Numbered from the stretch's first letter, positions 43,991 through 53,454 are shown. The stretch: DNA of 64,000 nt from CAINVV01 sp963663675 (GCA_963663675.1 OY760498.1:2666001-2730000), one strand, 5' to 3'. Numbers and translations: made by a program. The notes: generated by a model not told the origin, from the letters alone.

Positions 43991-46213
43991 ATGAAAAAGA
44001 TATTGAATATAATTAGCGGAATTGTTTTGTACTATATCTGTGTCTTTTTGTTTATGGGTTACGGTCATACTGAGACACATGTACCATTGAACACTTCTAT
44101 AGGGCTGAGATTTCTTGAAATGGTCAGCACAAATGCCATTTCTGATAAAACAAAGTTTCAGAATTATGAATTCAACTGGAACAACGATAAGCAACCGGGC
44201 CTGTCAGGTCCGGCCTGTGGAGGAGACGGTTATACCTCGGTTGATATGCCTGCCGATATAGAGAAATCCTATACTCCGATCGAATGGATATCACAGGGAG
44301 GCTGGATGGAAGATGAGCCATGGGGGCCGGCATCTATCTGTCATTTTTATGATCCGAAAGGAATTGATAACGGGAAAAAATATCTGACTGACAATTCAGG
44401 GAATGTGGAGTGGTTAGTTTCCATGCCCAAAGAATGGTTTTCGAGGGATGCTAAAAGTTGGGCAACAGGGACTGAAAATGCCTATGGATGGACCAAAGCC
44501 AAGGAGTATGTAATTAAAGCGTTGAAAGAGAGTGATGTGCCAACGAAAAATACATACATGGCAAAAGCCTACAGATGCCTTGGACAAACGTTACACCTGG
44601 TGGCTGATATGGGATGTCCTCCGCATGTGAGGAACGACAGTCATCCTCCGAAGATCTCCTTTCTGGTAGGTGATCCCGATCCGTATGAAGATATATGCAA
44701 AAAACTGGATATGTATTCTCTTGCTAAAGCGAATTCACCAAATCCGGTTCTGGCAACTCAATTAACAGCAGCTCAAAAATTTACAGATGTTTTCGAATCA
44801 CTGGCTATTTTTACAAACGAAAAATTCTGTTCTGGCGGCACAATAAATACCGACAGATATAAACCGACGATAAGGTCAAATAATCCCTATCCATTGCCAC
44901 TGCTGAGTGAATCCGATTATAATACGTCAGAATACGCGTATTATAAGACCTATGATGGGGTAAAGGTCAAAATGTGCAAGGACAAGGTAGCCGTTCCTTT
45001 TGCAATAATTTTTGGGAAAGATTCAACTCGGGGAAGGCCATACCTTGATTATGAATGTGTTGAAAGCATGGCTTCGGCAATTATTCCCAATGTTGTCGAG
45101 GCAGGAGCTAACGTGGTCAGAATGTTTGTCCCTTCCCTGAAAATGGAAATAACTGAAGCCAAGGTCGATAGCGGGGGAATCATCAGAGGCAGGGTTTCCT
45201 ATACCATTCCTTCCATGGAAGATGAATATTCAGGATTATTTGATCTTAAAGAAATTTACAACGGACCGGTCAATCTTTTCTTAAACGGGACAGATACCAA
45301 GATACAAGCTATTGCGAAGAAAAATAATTTCGAGTTCAAATTGAATGGCAGTTTAAAAGACCTGAAAAAGGATGATCTGGCTTTGACAAAACTGGACTTT
45401 GGCGGAATCGTTCTTAAATCTCTGCCAAAGAATGTCAGCGGGATTCAACAAATACCCGTAATAGACTCACTTGGAGTTAGATACAGTCAATTGTTTCCGG
45501 GCTATCAGCCTTGGGGATGCAGTGCGAATGGTTCCCAAACCATTTGCATTTTTGGCAAGAACTGGTCTTTGGATCCGTTAAAAACAAAGGTTAAAATAAA
45601 TGGATCAGTTGTGCCCATTACTAATATTGGCTCCGTAACACTGGATGCCAAAGAACTCAGGATTGATATACCAAAATTGACTGGTAACGTAGCTGTTTCC
45701 ATTGAATCAGAAGGTGTAATAAGTGTCTCAAAGAATTTTTATGTTGGAATTCCACCTGAAATATTGCATAAACTGAAAATACAGTCCTATTTAAATGGAT
45801 TTTATATTTTATATACAGAGAATCAAACAAGCAATTTGACAACTTATTTTGGTTATTCTTCTTACGGAGAAAATATGAAATCCTATGGCTGGAGTGGAAA
45901 CATACTGACAATGCAAGTCAATGATAACCACAAAATTGTAGCGACTTTTAGTGAGGATGGGACCAAAATAAACACAGTCCATTGCGAAATTGACAATTTC
46001 AGATGGGATCTGAGCGATATTCCCATCAATAATAGTTACAGTTATTACGGAGAACTGAAATATTGGTACAATAGCATCCCGGCAAGTTCCTATTCAAATG
46101 TTTCAGGTTATTACACTCATAACAACGGTTTTTTAACTGACACACATACCATTACAGGAATATTTGGAAGCAAGGATAACTCATTCAGTATAAATTTCTA
46201 TTTCAAAAATTAA
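43991..46213 (+). CDS. Secreted phospholipase C/P1-nuclease-like protein with TIG-like domain
   Basis: 740 residues with an N-terminal hydrophobic signal segment (about 5-25). Residues 195-215 hold GQTLHLVADMGCPPHVRND; the HLVAD (HxxxD) motif is typical of the zinc-dependent phospholipase C/S1-P1 nuclease fold. Around 490-590 there is a TIG/IPT-like domain (SLGVRYSQLFPGYQPWGC, VKINGSVVPITNIGS). The C-terminal 140 residues are beta-rich without an assigned family. Activity is uncertain because other zinc ligands cannot be placed with confidence. A terminator follows. Confidence 0.7.
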   Translation: MKKILNIISGIVLYYICVFLFMGYGHTETHVPLNTSIGLRFLEMVSTNAISDKTKFQNYEFNWNNDKQPGLSGPACGGDGYTSVDMPADIEKSYTPIEWISQGGWMEDEPWGPASICHFYDPKGIDNGKKYLTDNSGNVEWLVSMPKEWFSRDAKSWATGTENAYGWTKAKEYVIKALKESDVPTKNTYMAKAYRCLGQTLHLVADMGCPPHVRNDSHPPKISFLVGDPDPYEDICKKLDMYSLAKANSPNPVLATQLTAAQKFTDVFESLAIFTNEKFCSGGTINTDRYKPTIRSNNPYPLPLLSESDYNTSEYAYYKTYDGVKVKMCKDKVAVPFAIIFGKDSTRGRPYLDYECVESMASAIIPNVVEAGANVVRMFVPSLKMEITEAKVDSGGIIRGRVSYTIPSMEDEYSGLFDLKEIYNGPVNLFLNGTDTKIQAIAKKNNFEFKLNGSLKDLKKDDLALTKLDFGGIVLKSLPKNVSGIQQIPVIDSLGVRYSQLFPGYQPWGCSANGSQTICIFGKNWSLDPLKTKVKINGSVVPITNIGSVTLDAKELRIDIPKLTGNVAVSIESEGVISVSKNFYVGIPPEILHKLKIQSYLNGFYILYTENQTSNLTTYFGYSSYGENMKSYGWSGNILTMQVNDNHKIVATFSEDGTKINTVHCEIDNFRWDLSDIPINNSYSYYGELKYWYNSIPASSYSNVSGYYTHNNGFLTDTHTITGIFGSKDNSFSINFYFKN

Positions 46214-46248
46214 ATTTAATTCAATAATTAGATTTTGCCTATTCAATC

Positions 46249-46283
46249 AAAAAGTTGTACGAAACAAATTATACGACTTTTTT
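46249..46283 (+). terminator. Rho-independent terminator
   Basis: Stem AAAAAGTTGTA (46249-46259) with TACGACTTTTT (46272-46282), one G-T pair, a 12-base loop and a run of T at the end. It lies 36 bp after the stop of the 740-residue gene. Confidence 0.75.
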
Positions 46284-46355
46284 CACATGCTTTTAATATG
46301 GACAAGAAGGCTAAAGCAGGATAACCATCCCGTTTTAACTGGTATTTGATAACGG

Positions 46356-46386
46356 TTTGAATTTCCCCTTATATTAGCTAAATTTG
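46356..46386 (+). promoter_or_regulatory. Bacteroidota-type promoter of the Crp/Fnr-mobA unit
   Basis: TTTG (46356-46359), a 19-bp spacer and TAAATTTG (46379-46386): an exact match to TTTG-N19-21-TAnnTTTG. The predicted start is about 55 nt before the ATG at 46448. Confidence 0.75.
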
Positions 46387-46447
46387 GTCATCCGGAAAAC
46401 TGACATCAGACAGTAATTTTTCTGCTTTATCAAATTTTTAAATTGAT

Positions 46448-47152
46448 ATGGATCAATTAAATGAAACAAAAGGAATCAGCATTTGCTCGGTTTTCGATTT
46501 TGAAAAAAGCTGGTATGAACTATTAACTGATTCCGAAAAAACATTGCTTGACAATAACTCGGTCAGCCTGAGCTTTAAGAAAGGTGAAACTGTATGCAAA
46601 CTTGGGGCTTTCGCATCGCATGTCTATTTTCTGGAAGAAGGACTTGTAAAAGTCTACCTGGAGGAGAAGAAGAACAACCTGATACTCACTCTATCCACAA
46701 AAAACAGTCTGCTGGGATTAGCTTCCCTTTATGATGGAAACAATAAATTTCCATACTCGATAGCTACCTATACCAATTCAACGGTTCGAATGATCGATAT
46801 TCAGATCTTCAGGCAATTGCTCAAGCAGAATTCCGATTTTGCCTACCGGATTATTAATCTCCTCAACGAAAGCACAGCCCAGATTTACGGAAGATTTTTC
46901 TCGCTTACACAAAAACAGTTGCATGGCCGTCTGGCAGATATACTGCTCTGCCTGTCGAACCGGATCTTCAAAAGCACCTCGTTTAACCTGCCGCTTTCCC
47001 GTGCCGATCTGGGCGATCTTACCGGCATGTCCACTGAAAGTGTGATAAGGATGATGAGAGATTTTAAGGATGATGGTTTAATCAATATGGATTGCAAGAA
47101 AATTGAACTTCTGGATATCGGCAGACTGGAAAGAATCAGTGAATTTGGCTGA
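46448..47152 (+). CDS. Crp/Fnr-family transcription regulator
   Basis: 234 residues: cyclic-nucleotide-binding-like beta-barrel (FKKGETVCKLGAFASHVYFLEEGLVKVYLEE, about 38-70) and a C-terminal winged helix (FNLPLSRADLGDLTGMSTESVIRMMRDF). Two Cys (at about residues 12 and 44) are too few and wrongly placed for an Fnr 4Fe-4S cluster, so the effector is open. It is followed by mobA and may control the molybdenum-dependent sulfur operon; that link is inferred from position only. Confidence 0.92.
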   Translation: MDQLNETKGISICSVFDFEKSWYELLTDSEKTLLDNNSVSLSFKKGETVCKLGAFASHVYFLEEGLVKVYLEEKKNNLILTLSTKNSLLGLASLYDGNNKFPYSIATYTNSTVRMIDIQIFRQLLKQNSDFAYRIINLLNESTAQIYGRFFSLTQKQLHGRLADILLCLSNRIFKSTSFNLPLSRADLGDLTGMSTESVIRMMRDFKDDGLINMDCKKIELLDIGRLERISEFG

Positions 47153-47203
47153 AATTGGCTTGAAAGTTCACTTAAAGCAACCCCAAATCCGATCCAAATT
47201 AGC

Positions 47204-47809
47204 ATGAATTCACAACTGATAACCGGAATTATTCTCGCCGGAGGCAGAAGCAGAAGAATGGGTGAGAACAAATCCTTGCTCAGGCTGAATGGGAAAGCTA
47301 TGATAGAATTCGCCATCGAAGCTGTCAGGCCACTGTGCAGCGAGGTTGTCATCAGTTCAGATTATCCGGTTTACGACTTTACAGGTTGCCGGGTTTGGCC
47401 GGACGAAATCAGCAACCAGGCCCCAATCGTAGGTATTTATTCATGTCTGAAACGGTCAGAGACAGAGGTGAATATCATCCTGTCCTGCGATATGCCGCTG
47501 ATTAATAGTCATGTGATGGAATATCTGCTGGCGAATTCTGCCGAAAGTGACATAACCGTGCCCGTTCATGAGAATGGAATGATTGAACCTATGTGTGGCA
47601 TATACAAAAAATCAGCAGCCGGGATTTTGAAAACATGTATCGAAGAGGGCAATTTCAGCATGAATGGTAGTATCAGGAAAGCAAATCACCGGCTGGTGAG
47701 TATTGACAACCGGTTACCTTTCTTTTCCGAAAAATTATTTAGGAATATCAATACCCCCTCTGATTTTGAGGAAGTTTCATCCTATTTACTACCTGGCGGA
47801 AATCTTTGA
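47204..47809 (+). CDS. mobA: Molybdenum cofactor guanylyltransferase
   Basis: 201 residues. MobA attaches GMP to molybdopterin to give the guanine dinucleotide form needed by DMSO-reductase-family enzymes such as the psrA product. The N-terminal LAGGRSRRMGENKSLL motif (about 11-26) is the nucleotide-binding signature, SCDMPLI holds the metal-binding Asp, and NTPSDFE ends the fold. It begins 51 bp after the Crp/Fnr gene on the same strand. Confidence 0.94.
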   Translation: MNSQLITGIILAGGRSRRMGENKSLLRLNGKAMIEFAIEAVRPLCSEVVISSDYPVYDFTGCRVWPDEISNQAPIVGIYSCLKRSETEVNIILSCDMPLINSHVMEYLLANSAESDITVPVHENGMIEPMCGIYKKSAAGILKTCIEEGNFSMNGSIRKANHRLVSIDNRLPFFSEKLFRNINTPSDFEEVSSYLLPGGNL

Positions 47810-47914
47810 TTTCATGATTTAAAGAATTTATCCCTGACAATCAGTTTAACATGTTTTGCAGGGATTACTTTTTCTATCTTGCATTTCGAAAAAAAAATCT
47901 GAACGGGCCATCCA

Positions 47915-49657
47915 ATGACCAGGTACCAGCTTAGCGAAAAATGGATAAAAGCATCAATTTCCGGCTCTATCTGGGCTGCGTCAGAGATTGTTCTCGGAAG
48001 TTTTCTGCATAACCTGAAAGTGCCATTCAGCGGGAATATCCTGACTGGCATCGGACTTATTATTCTCATATCCATAAGTTACATCTGGAAGGATAAAGGG
48101 CTGTTCTGGCGGGCCGGACTAATTTGTGCCGTCATGAAGACTATCTCACCGAGTGCGGTAATATTTGGCCCGATAATAGCCATTCTCAGTGAGGCCCTGC
48201 TCCTGGAACTGACTGTCAGGCTGTTTGGCCGGACTTTTTTAGGCTTCGCAACAGGATCGATGCTTGCCATGTCGTGGAATTTGTTTCAAAGAGTTGCCAA
48301 CCTATTGATATTCTATGGATTGAATATAGTAGAATTGTATGAAAACCTCATTACACTTGCCAGGAAACAATTCCAGATTCAGTCTGATATTTTGTGGTTG
48401 CCCCTGATTTTCTTGCTGATAGTTTATTGTACATTAGGACTGTTCTCAGCCATTATCGGTATCCGGATTGGCACAAAACTAATGCAGGAACCTAAAAGTC
48501 TGCCTATCACTCCCACTTCTCAAAAAACTTCAGACAATACAAATAAAGCAAGGCATGATTTTAACTACAGCCTGGTATGGTTGCTCGCTGATGTTGTATT
48601 GCTGGTCGCAGCGCTGGCGCTTCAGAATTATTTAGAAATGATTTACTGGGCATTATTCATCACTTTGGTTTCGGCCGTTTGGGCTTTACGTTACAAAAGG
48701 GCTTTGAGGCAGCTGACAAAACCCGGGTTCTGGCTATTTTTCGTAATTATCACCATGATAACCTCTTTTGTCTTCTCCAAAGTTCAGAACCAAAGCTGGC
48801 AGGAAGGCATGATGATCGGTTTACAGATGAATTTCAGGGCAGTAGCGGTAGTCCTGGGTTTTTCAGTACTTGGAACAGAGTTGTACAATCCTGCGATACG
48901 ATCATTTTTTCTTAAGACATCATTTAAGCAGCTGCCTGCAGCCCTGGAACTTTCATTTGAAAGTCTGCCTCAAATGATAGCCCATATTCCAGATTTTAAA
49001 TCTGTCATAAAAAACCCTGTTTCAATCCTCAGCCAGGTCATTTTGCACGGCGAAGAACGTCTGCGCGAGTTCAAAGGCAAGATGAACACCCTGCCAAAAG
49101 TTTGGCTGGTCAGTGGTGCTGTAGGATCCGGAAAATCAACCTTCGCATGCACTGTGGCAAATTCGCTTGCCGACCGACAGTTCAAGGTTGGCGGGATTCT
49201 TTCGGTGCGCCAGGTAAAAAATGGTGAAACTATTGGCTACAACATCCTGGACTTGTCGACCAATGAGACGGAAAAATTTCTCATTTTCGGGCATATTCCC
49301 GGTAAAGAGCAAATTGGTCGTTTTTCTATCTGTCCGGAGGGAATTGAAAAGGGGAATCAGGCACTTAGGAGTTCAATTCAAAACAAATATGATCTGGTGA
49401 TTATCGATGAAGTTGGAAGACTCGAGTTGGGTGATCGTGGCTGGTCAGATGCCTTGAAGAAACTGACTGAGATGCCGGAGCCTCCCCTTTTGATAACGGT
49501 CAGGAAAGGATTGGAACAAAAAATAATCGACAAATGGAAAATTTCCAATTATGAAGTTGTAAATGTTGAAGTTTCCGATCCACTGCTATTAGCAGAACGC
49601 ATGTGTCAAATCCAGCATAAATCAATCGCACCACACATAATAGACCAAAATGATTAA
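47915..49657 (+). CDS. ECF S/T-like membrane protein fused to a THEP1-type NTPase
   Basis: 580 residues in three parts. Residues 10-195 contain about six helices with a small-residue start (ISGSIWAASEIVLGSFLHN) reminiscent of ECF substrate-binding (S) subunits. Residues 215-385 have helices and an amphipathic end (MNFRAVAVVLGFSVLGTELYNP) reminiscent of EcfT/CbiQ. Residues 390-570 are a P-loop NTPase of the THEP1/NTPase_1 family: Walker A GAVGSGKST near 400 and IIDEVGRLEL near 496. No ABC signature is visible. Substrate unknown. It follows mobA by 105 bp, so a link to molybdenum or cofactors is possible but unproven. Confidence 0.7.
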   Translation: MTRYQLSEKWIKASISGSIWAASEIVLGSFLHNLKVPFSGNILTGIGLIILISISYIWKDKGLFWRAGLICAVMKTISPSAVIFGPIIAILSEALLLELTVRLFGRTFLGFATGSMLAMSWNLFQRVANLLIFYGLNIVELYENLITLARKQFQIQSDILWLPLIFLLIVYCTLGLFSAIIGIRIGTKLMQEPKSLPITPTSQKTSDNTNKARHDFNYSLVWLLADVVLLVAALALQNYLEMIYWALFITLVSAVWALRYKRALRQLTKPGFWLFFVIITMITSFVFSKVQNQSWQEGMMIGLQMNFRAVAVVLGFSVLGTELYNPAIRSFFLKTSFKQLPAALELSFESLPQMIAHIPDFKSVIKNPVSILSQVILHGEERLREFKGKMNTLPKVWLVSGAVGSGKSTFACTVANSLADRQFKVGGILSVRQVKNGETIGYNILDLSTNETEKFLIFGHIPGKEQIGRFSICPEGIEKGNQALRSSIQNKYDLVIIDEVGRLELGDRGWSDALKKLTEMPEPPLLITVRKGLEQKIIDKWKISNYEVVNVEVSDPLLLAERMCQIQHKSIAPHIIDQND

Positions 49658-49708
49658 GATAATCTGCAAAGCGCCTCAGACCTGTACGTCGGCCGTTGAA
49701 AATGAAAA

Positions 49709-49748
49709 ACTCCGATAACTCCAGAATTATTTCCGGAATTATCGGAGT
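49709..49748 (-). terminator. Hairpin terminator between convergent genes
   Basis: ACTCCGATAA (49709-49718) and TTATCGGAGT (49739-49748) are perfect inverse copies. On the minus strand the stem is followed by TTTTTCATTTTC, so it best terminates the minus-strand barrel gene; it may also act on the plus-strand NTPase fusion gene. Confidence 0.8.
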
Positions 49749-49807
49749 AAATCAGTATTTGCAAGGATACTACAAAGGTCAATAACTATTATCCCTCTTT
49801 TTTTATA

Positions 49808-50350
49808 CTAGTGAATGGCTAATCCTATCGTGGATACCCCGGTGGAGAGATCCAGAAAGATTCCAAGCCTGTTGCTCAGGTGATATTCTGTACCAATGTG
49901 TAAATCAAGAAATAACGGACTGCCACCCTGGTAGTAAGTTCTGTCGCCGTTAAAGCTGGAATTCCATGAAGTACTTATGATTGAGAATCCCAGCGAACCG
50001 GCAGCATAGAAATCCCAGTTGGGATTGGCCCTGAAAAGTTCATCAAAATAATAGGTACCCTTGGCTCCGATTGGGATGACAGTTTCCCTGTAGTTCGGTT
50101 CCTGGTAAGAATAAAATGTCAGAAAAGGGGCTATGGTAAAATTTCTGGCAACGCCAAATTCATAGTTGATGTGAAATACCGGTAGTGAATGTCCAACATA
50201 TTGATAATAACCAGAATATCCACCCACGCCCAAACCAAGGTTCAGCGTATTCCCGTGCTTTTCTGAATAATTTGTATTCTGTGCAAATAGAGTAGTTCCC
50301 ACCAACATAACCAGGAACAAAAATTTAAATTTTAATGTTTTCATTTTCAT
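49808..50350 (-). CDS. Outer-membrane beta-barrel protein
   Basis: 180 residues with a signal peptide (ending LFAQ, about residue 23). The rest has alternating aromatic and polar strands (LNLGLGVGGYSGYYQYVG, IGAKGTYYFDELF, DFYAAGSLGFSII) typical of eight-stranded OmpW/OmpX-like barrels. No enzymatic motif. Its role is unknown; envelope genes surround it. Confidence 0.8.
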   Translation of the reverse strand: MKMKTLKFKFLFLVMLVGTTLFAQNTNYSEKHGNTLNLGLGVGGYSGYYQYVGHSLPVFHINYEFGVARNFTIAPFLTFYSYQEPNYRETVIPIGAKGTYYFDELFRANPNWDFYAAGSLGFSIISTSWNSSFNGDRTYYQGGSPLFLDLHIGTEYHLSNRLGIFLDLSTGVSTIGLAIH

Positions 50351-50401
50351 TAGATTAACGTTTATTGATTTTTATTGATTTGTTTATTTTGATTTTCCCG
50401 G

Positions 50402-50863
50402 TCAATGTTTTTTACTGTGCCCATTGGAGTTTCCATCTCCTTTATTTCTATTCCCCTTATTTCCTCTATTCCCATTGCCGGGTTTCTCCCCTATTGTCTT
50501 TTGCGTTTTCCAGTGGTTTCCTTTGGCATATTTAACTTTATAGTTATTAAAATTGTCATAAGGAGTAGAGCCATGATAGTCATTCATTACAACCTTGTAC
50601 CCACCGTACAAATCATAATTTCTGTAGCGGGCAGGCAGATTGCTCCTGTGCACCCAGGTTCTGCCTGAGTAATAAATGAACATGGATGATTGAATATCAT
50701 AATAGGCTTCTACATCAGGAAGATAGTAATACCTTACCTGGTTATATCCTGAAGGTCCCCACATGGGAGGTGTCCCCACATTCACCTGTAACGAAATTTG
50801 CGCTTGTGCGGTTCCTGCAAAAAACAGGATCAATCCGAACAACACTAATTTAAAACTTCTCAT
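50402..50863 (-). CDS. Secreted basic protein with Gly/Asn/Lys-rich tail
   Basis: 153 residues with a signal peptide (ending AQAQ, about 22). The middle is Tyr-rich (NQVRYYYLPDVEAYYDI, SMFIYYSGRTW). The last 30 residues are almost only Gly, Asn, Lys, Arg and Ser. Proteins of this kind are common in Bacteroidota, usually as uncharacterised envelope proteins. It is 51 bp upstream of the barrel gene on the same strand and may be co-transcribed. Confidence 0.75.
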   Translation of the reverse strand: MRSFKLVLFGLILFFAGTAQAQISLQVNVGTPPMWGPSGYNQVRYYYLPDVEAYYDIQSSMFIYYSGRTWVHRSNLPARYRNYDLYGGYKVVMNDYHGSTPYDNFNNYKVKYAKGNHWKTQKTIGEKPGNGNRGNKGNRNKGDGNSNGHSKKH

Positions 50864-50916
50864 CCTTAATTTCTAAGTGATTTCCAATTTACTTTAACCT
50901 TATCTATGTATGTATA

Positions 50917-51714
50917 CTACTGATACAAAAGATTATAAAGCTCCTTCATGTCAGGAGAAAGGACCACCTCGGTCCTGCGGTTTTCAGTCCTTCCTTCAGC
51001 CGTTTCATTTCCTTTTACGGGATGAAATTCGCTTCTGCCTGAAGCAGTCATCCTGCCCGGATCGATTCCGGTATCTTTCGTCAATATTCTGACTATAGAT
51101 GTCGCTCTGGCAGTGCTGAGATCCCAGTTATCCTTGAATAATTTTGTTTTAATTGGAACATTGTCCGTATGCCCTTCAATCATTACTGTAATATCCTTGG
51201 TATTTGCAAGGACACTGGCCAGGGATTTAAGTGCATCACGTCCTTTGGGATCAACCTGATCGCTACCTGACTTGAACAATAACTTTTCGGAAAGTGAAAC
51301 ATATACTTTCCCGTCTTGAACATAAACCGATAACTCATCGGACTTGTAATTCATCAGGGCACTGGCAATAGAATTTTTCAGGTTAGCCATCACTTCCCTT
51401 TGCCCCTGGATGATATCCTGCAGTCTTTTCAGCCGTTTTGCCTGGTCGGCTATGGTCATATTTGAAGTAGTTGCGAGAGATTTCAGATCACCCTGTATCA
51501 AAGCATTTTCGCTCTGTAAGGCATTTTTGTCTGCTGAAAGCAACTTTACCTGTTCATTGCATTGATTCAGCCGGTTCTGGGCCAGGACACTTTCCTTCCT
51601 GAGTCGGTCTACCTGGGCCTCCGAGTTTTTTAATTTTTTAGCAGGTACGCATGATGTTACTGACAATCCCAGGATAAGGGTCAGCATTACCAGAAAATGA
51701 ATTTTCGTTCTCAT
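50917..51714 (-). CDS. OmpA-family lipoprotein with coiled-coil linker
   Basis: 265 residues. The lipoprotein signal ends in SVTSC (Cys about 22). Residues 30-115 form a heptad-rich coiled coil. The OmpA-type peptidoglycan-binding domain follows (LFKSGSDQVDPKGRDALKSL, IEGHTDNVPIKTKLFKDNWDLS). It probably tethers the outer membrane to the cell wall. The 38-bp element shared with three other envelope units lies at 51859-51896 upstream. Confidence 0.92.
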   Translation of the reverse strand: MRTKIHFLVMLTLILGLSVTSCVPAKKLKNSEAQVDRLRKESVLAQNRLNQCNEQVKLLSADKNALQSENALIQGDLKSLATTSNMTIADQAKRLKRLQDIIQGQREVMANLKNSIASALMNYKSDELSVYVQDGKVYVSLSEKLLFKSGSDQVDPKGRDALKSLASVLANTKDITVMIEGHTDNVPIKTKLFKDNWDLSTARATSIVRILTKDTGIDPGRMTASGRSEFHPVKGNETAEGRTENRRTEVVLSPDMKELYNLLYQ

Positions 51715-51858
51715 GATTTAATATTTGGTTTTTAGAATTAAATGGAAGTATCCGGATCGATTGTTTCATCGCTGTTGGCAAGTATCAAATCAAGGCAGCA
51801 CCATTTAACCATTGGTGAATATTTATGCAACAAAGGTCGTTATAGCGGTCCCTGGATA

Positions 51859-51896
51859 TGTTACACAACTGTCGGATAATCTTACAAGATTCACAC
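51859..51896 (-). promoter_or_regulatory. Shared 38-bp element, copy 1 (upstream of the OmpA-like gene)
   Basis: Plus strand TGTTACACAACT, 10 bp, CTTACAAGATTCACAC. Relative to the minus-strand gene it reads GTGTGAA first and TGTAACA second. It lies 145 bp upstream of the ATG at 51714. Confidence 0.65.
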
Positions 51897-51945
51897 TTTT
51901 AGGAATGGAATCGAATATCTGCCCTGAGGGTATTATTCCAAAATC

Positions 51946-52653
51946 CTACTTTTTTTCAACAGCATCCTCTTTTGCCTTTTCTGCTCTTGCCTTCCTGTTG
52001 AAGTATCCTTTGAACAGGAAGTTGTGTTTGGCTGCCTGCATATTCTCATTCAATCCTTTTGAACTTTGTCTGAGATTAAGGATGGTCTGGTCCAGGTTTT
52101 TTGCAATGGTTGAGTCCTGGATAAGCCGGCTGAGCGTACCATTTCCGTTGTTGATTTTAGTCATAATTTCTGCGAGTTGCTGCGTTATAACTTCAGCATT
52201 TCCGGCAGTAATTTGAATGCTGGCCATTATTGCATCTGTTTCAACAGGTTCAAAAGCTAGGAGCTCATCTCCTTCCTGGGCAACGGATGATTCGTTGCTA
52301 CCTTGAGATATGACCATCAGCCTGTCGCCGATTAATCCTTCAGAACCAATTGTCACCTCGCTGTCCTTTTTGATAAACTGTCTGATCTCCTTCTTTATCA
52401 TCAAGGTCACTTTCACCGTTGAATCGTTGATGATATTTATATTGTCAACGGTTCCGACGTTAATGCCTGAAAACCTGATATTATTTCCAACCTGCAATCC
52501 GCTTATATTATAAAAGGAAGCGGTCAGGCGATACACCGGATTAAACAGGTTCTTTTGTTTGCCTATAACAAAAATGGCTATTACAAAAAGAGCCAGCCCT
52601 CCTGCCACAAAAAGACCAAGCCGCAATTTGAATTTATCAGAGTGTGTTTCCAT
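51946..52653 (-). CDS. mlaD: MCE-domain (MlaD-like) lipid transport protein, set 1
   Basis: 235 residues: short cytoplasmic N-terminus, one membrane helix (about 12-31), an MCE domain (about 38-115: FYNISGLQVGNNIRFSGINVGTV, GSEGLIGDRLM), and a helical C-terminus ending in a KHNFLFKGYFNRKA motif also found in the second set. MlaD hexamers carry phospholipids between the inner and outer membranes. It is the last gene of an mlaE-mlaF-mlaD operon. Confidence 0.92.
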   Translation of the reverse strand: METHSDKFKLRLGLFVAGGLALFVIAIFVIGKQKNLFNPVYRLTASFYNISGLQVGNNIRFSGINVGTVDNINIINDSTVKVTLMIKKEIRQFIKKDSEVTIGSEGLIGDRLMVISQGSNESSVAQEGDELLAFEPVETDAIMASIQITAGNAEVITQQLAEIMTKINNGNGTLSRLIQDSTIAKNLDQTILNLRQSSKGLNENMQAAKHNFLFKGYFNRKARAEKAKEDAVEKK

Positions 52654-52671
52654 CTGTTTAAATATTATGTT

Positions 52672-53454
52672 CTATTTGAAGAACGATTTGATAACAGTAT
52701 CTTTAGACTTTTCAAACTCTTCCAGTTTCCCCTCCAGGTACACCTCCCCGTCTTTGAGCATAATTAACCGGTCAGCTGTCAGTCGGGCACATTCAATATC
52801 ATGGGTAATGATGATGGATGAAGTGTTGTATTTTTTTTGAAGGTTGACAATAAGTTGACTTATTTCATCGGAGGTTACCGGATCAAGACCTGTAGTAGGT
52901 TCATCATAGAGCATAATCAAAGGATCCACGACAATGGTCCGGGCAAGGCTGATTCTCTTCCGCATACCCCCGGATAGCTGTGAGGGCATTTTGTTCATCG
53001 CATCAGCTAGTCCTACATTCTCCAGAACCTCTTTGATTTTTTCCTCCATCTCTTTCGGGGTACAGCTCTTTTTAATTCTTCTAAGTGGAAATTCCAAATT
53101 CTGCCTTACGGTCATTGAATCATACAATGCTCCACTTTGAAAGAGAAAACCAACTTTCTTCCTCAGCTCTTCTAATCGCAAATCACTCAAAGCATTGACG
53201 TTTTCACCCAGTACTTTGATAGCCCCTCCATCAGAATTTAACAATCCAATGATGCATTTGATCAGTACCGATTTCCCTGATCCGGATTTTCCCAGTACAA
53301 CAAGGTTTTCACCCCGGAAAAGTTTTAACGAAACATTTTTTATAACCTCCTGGTTGCCAAAAGATTTCCTAAGACTGCTTATTTCTATAATCGGTTCATT
53401 CACCTTTTCAGTTGAAATGCCCGGATTCACTATATCAGGAAGTTGCGTATTCAT
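52672..53454 (-). CDS. mlaF: MlaF-type ABC ATPase, set 1
   Basis: 260 residues. Walker A GKSGSGKSVLIKC (about 55-67), ABC signature LSGGMRKRISLARTI, Walker B LIMLYDEPTTGLDP and the switch His in IIITHDIECARL are present. It drives the MlaE permease in lipid transport. The ATG overlaps the mlaE stop by 4 bases. Confidence 0.95.
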   Translation of the reverse strand: MNTQLPDIVNPGISTEKVNEPIIEISSLRKSFGNQEVIKNVSLKLFRGENLVVLGKSGSGKSVLIKCIIGLLNSDGGAIKVLGENVNALSDLRLEELRKKVGFLFQSGALYDSMTVRQNLEFPLRRIKKSCTPKEMEEKIKEVLENVGLADAMNKMPSQLSGGMRKRISLARTIVVDPLIMLYDEPTTGLDPVTSDEISQLIVNLQKKYNTSSIIITHDIECARLTADRLIMLKDGEVYLEGKLEEFEKSKDTVIKSFFK

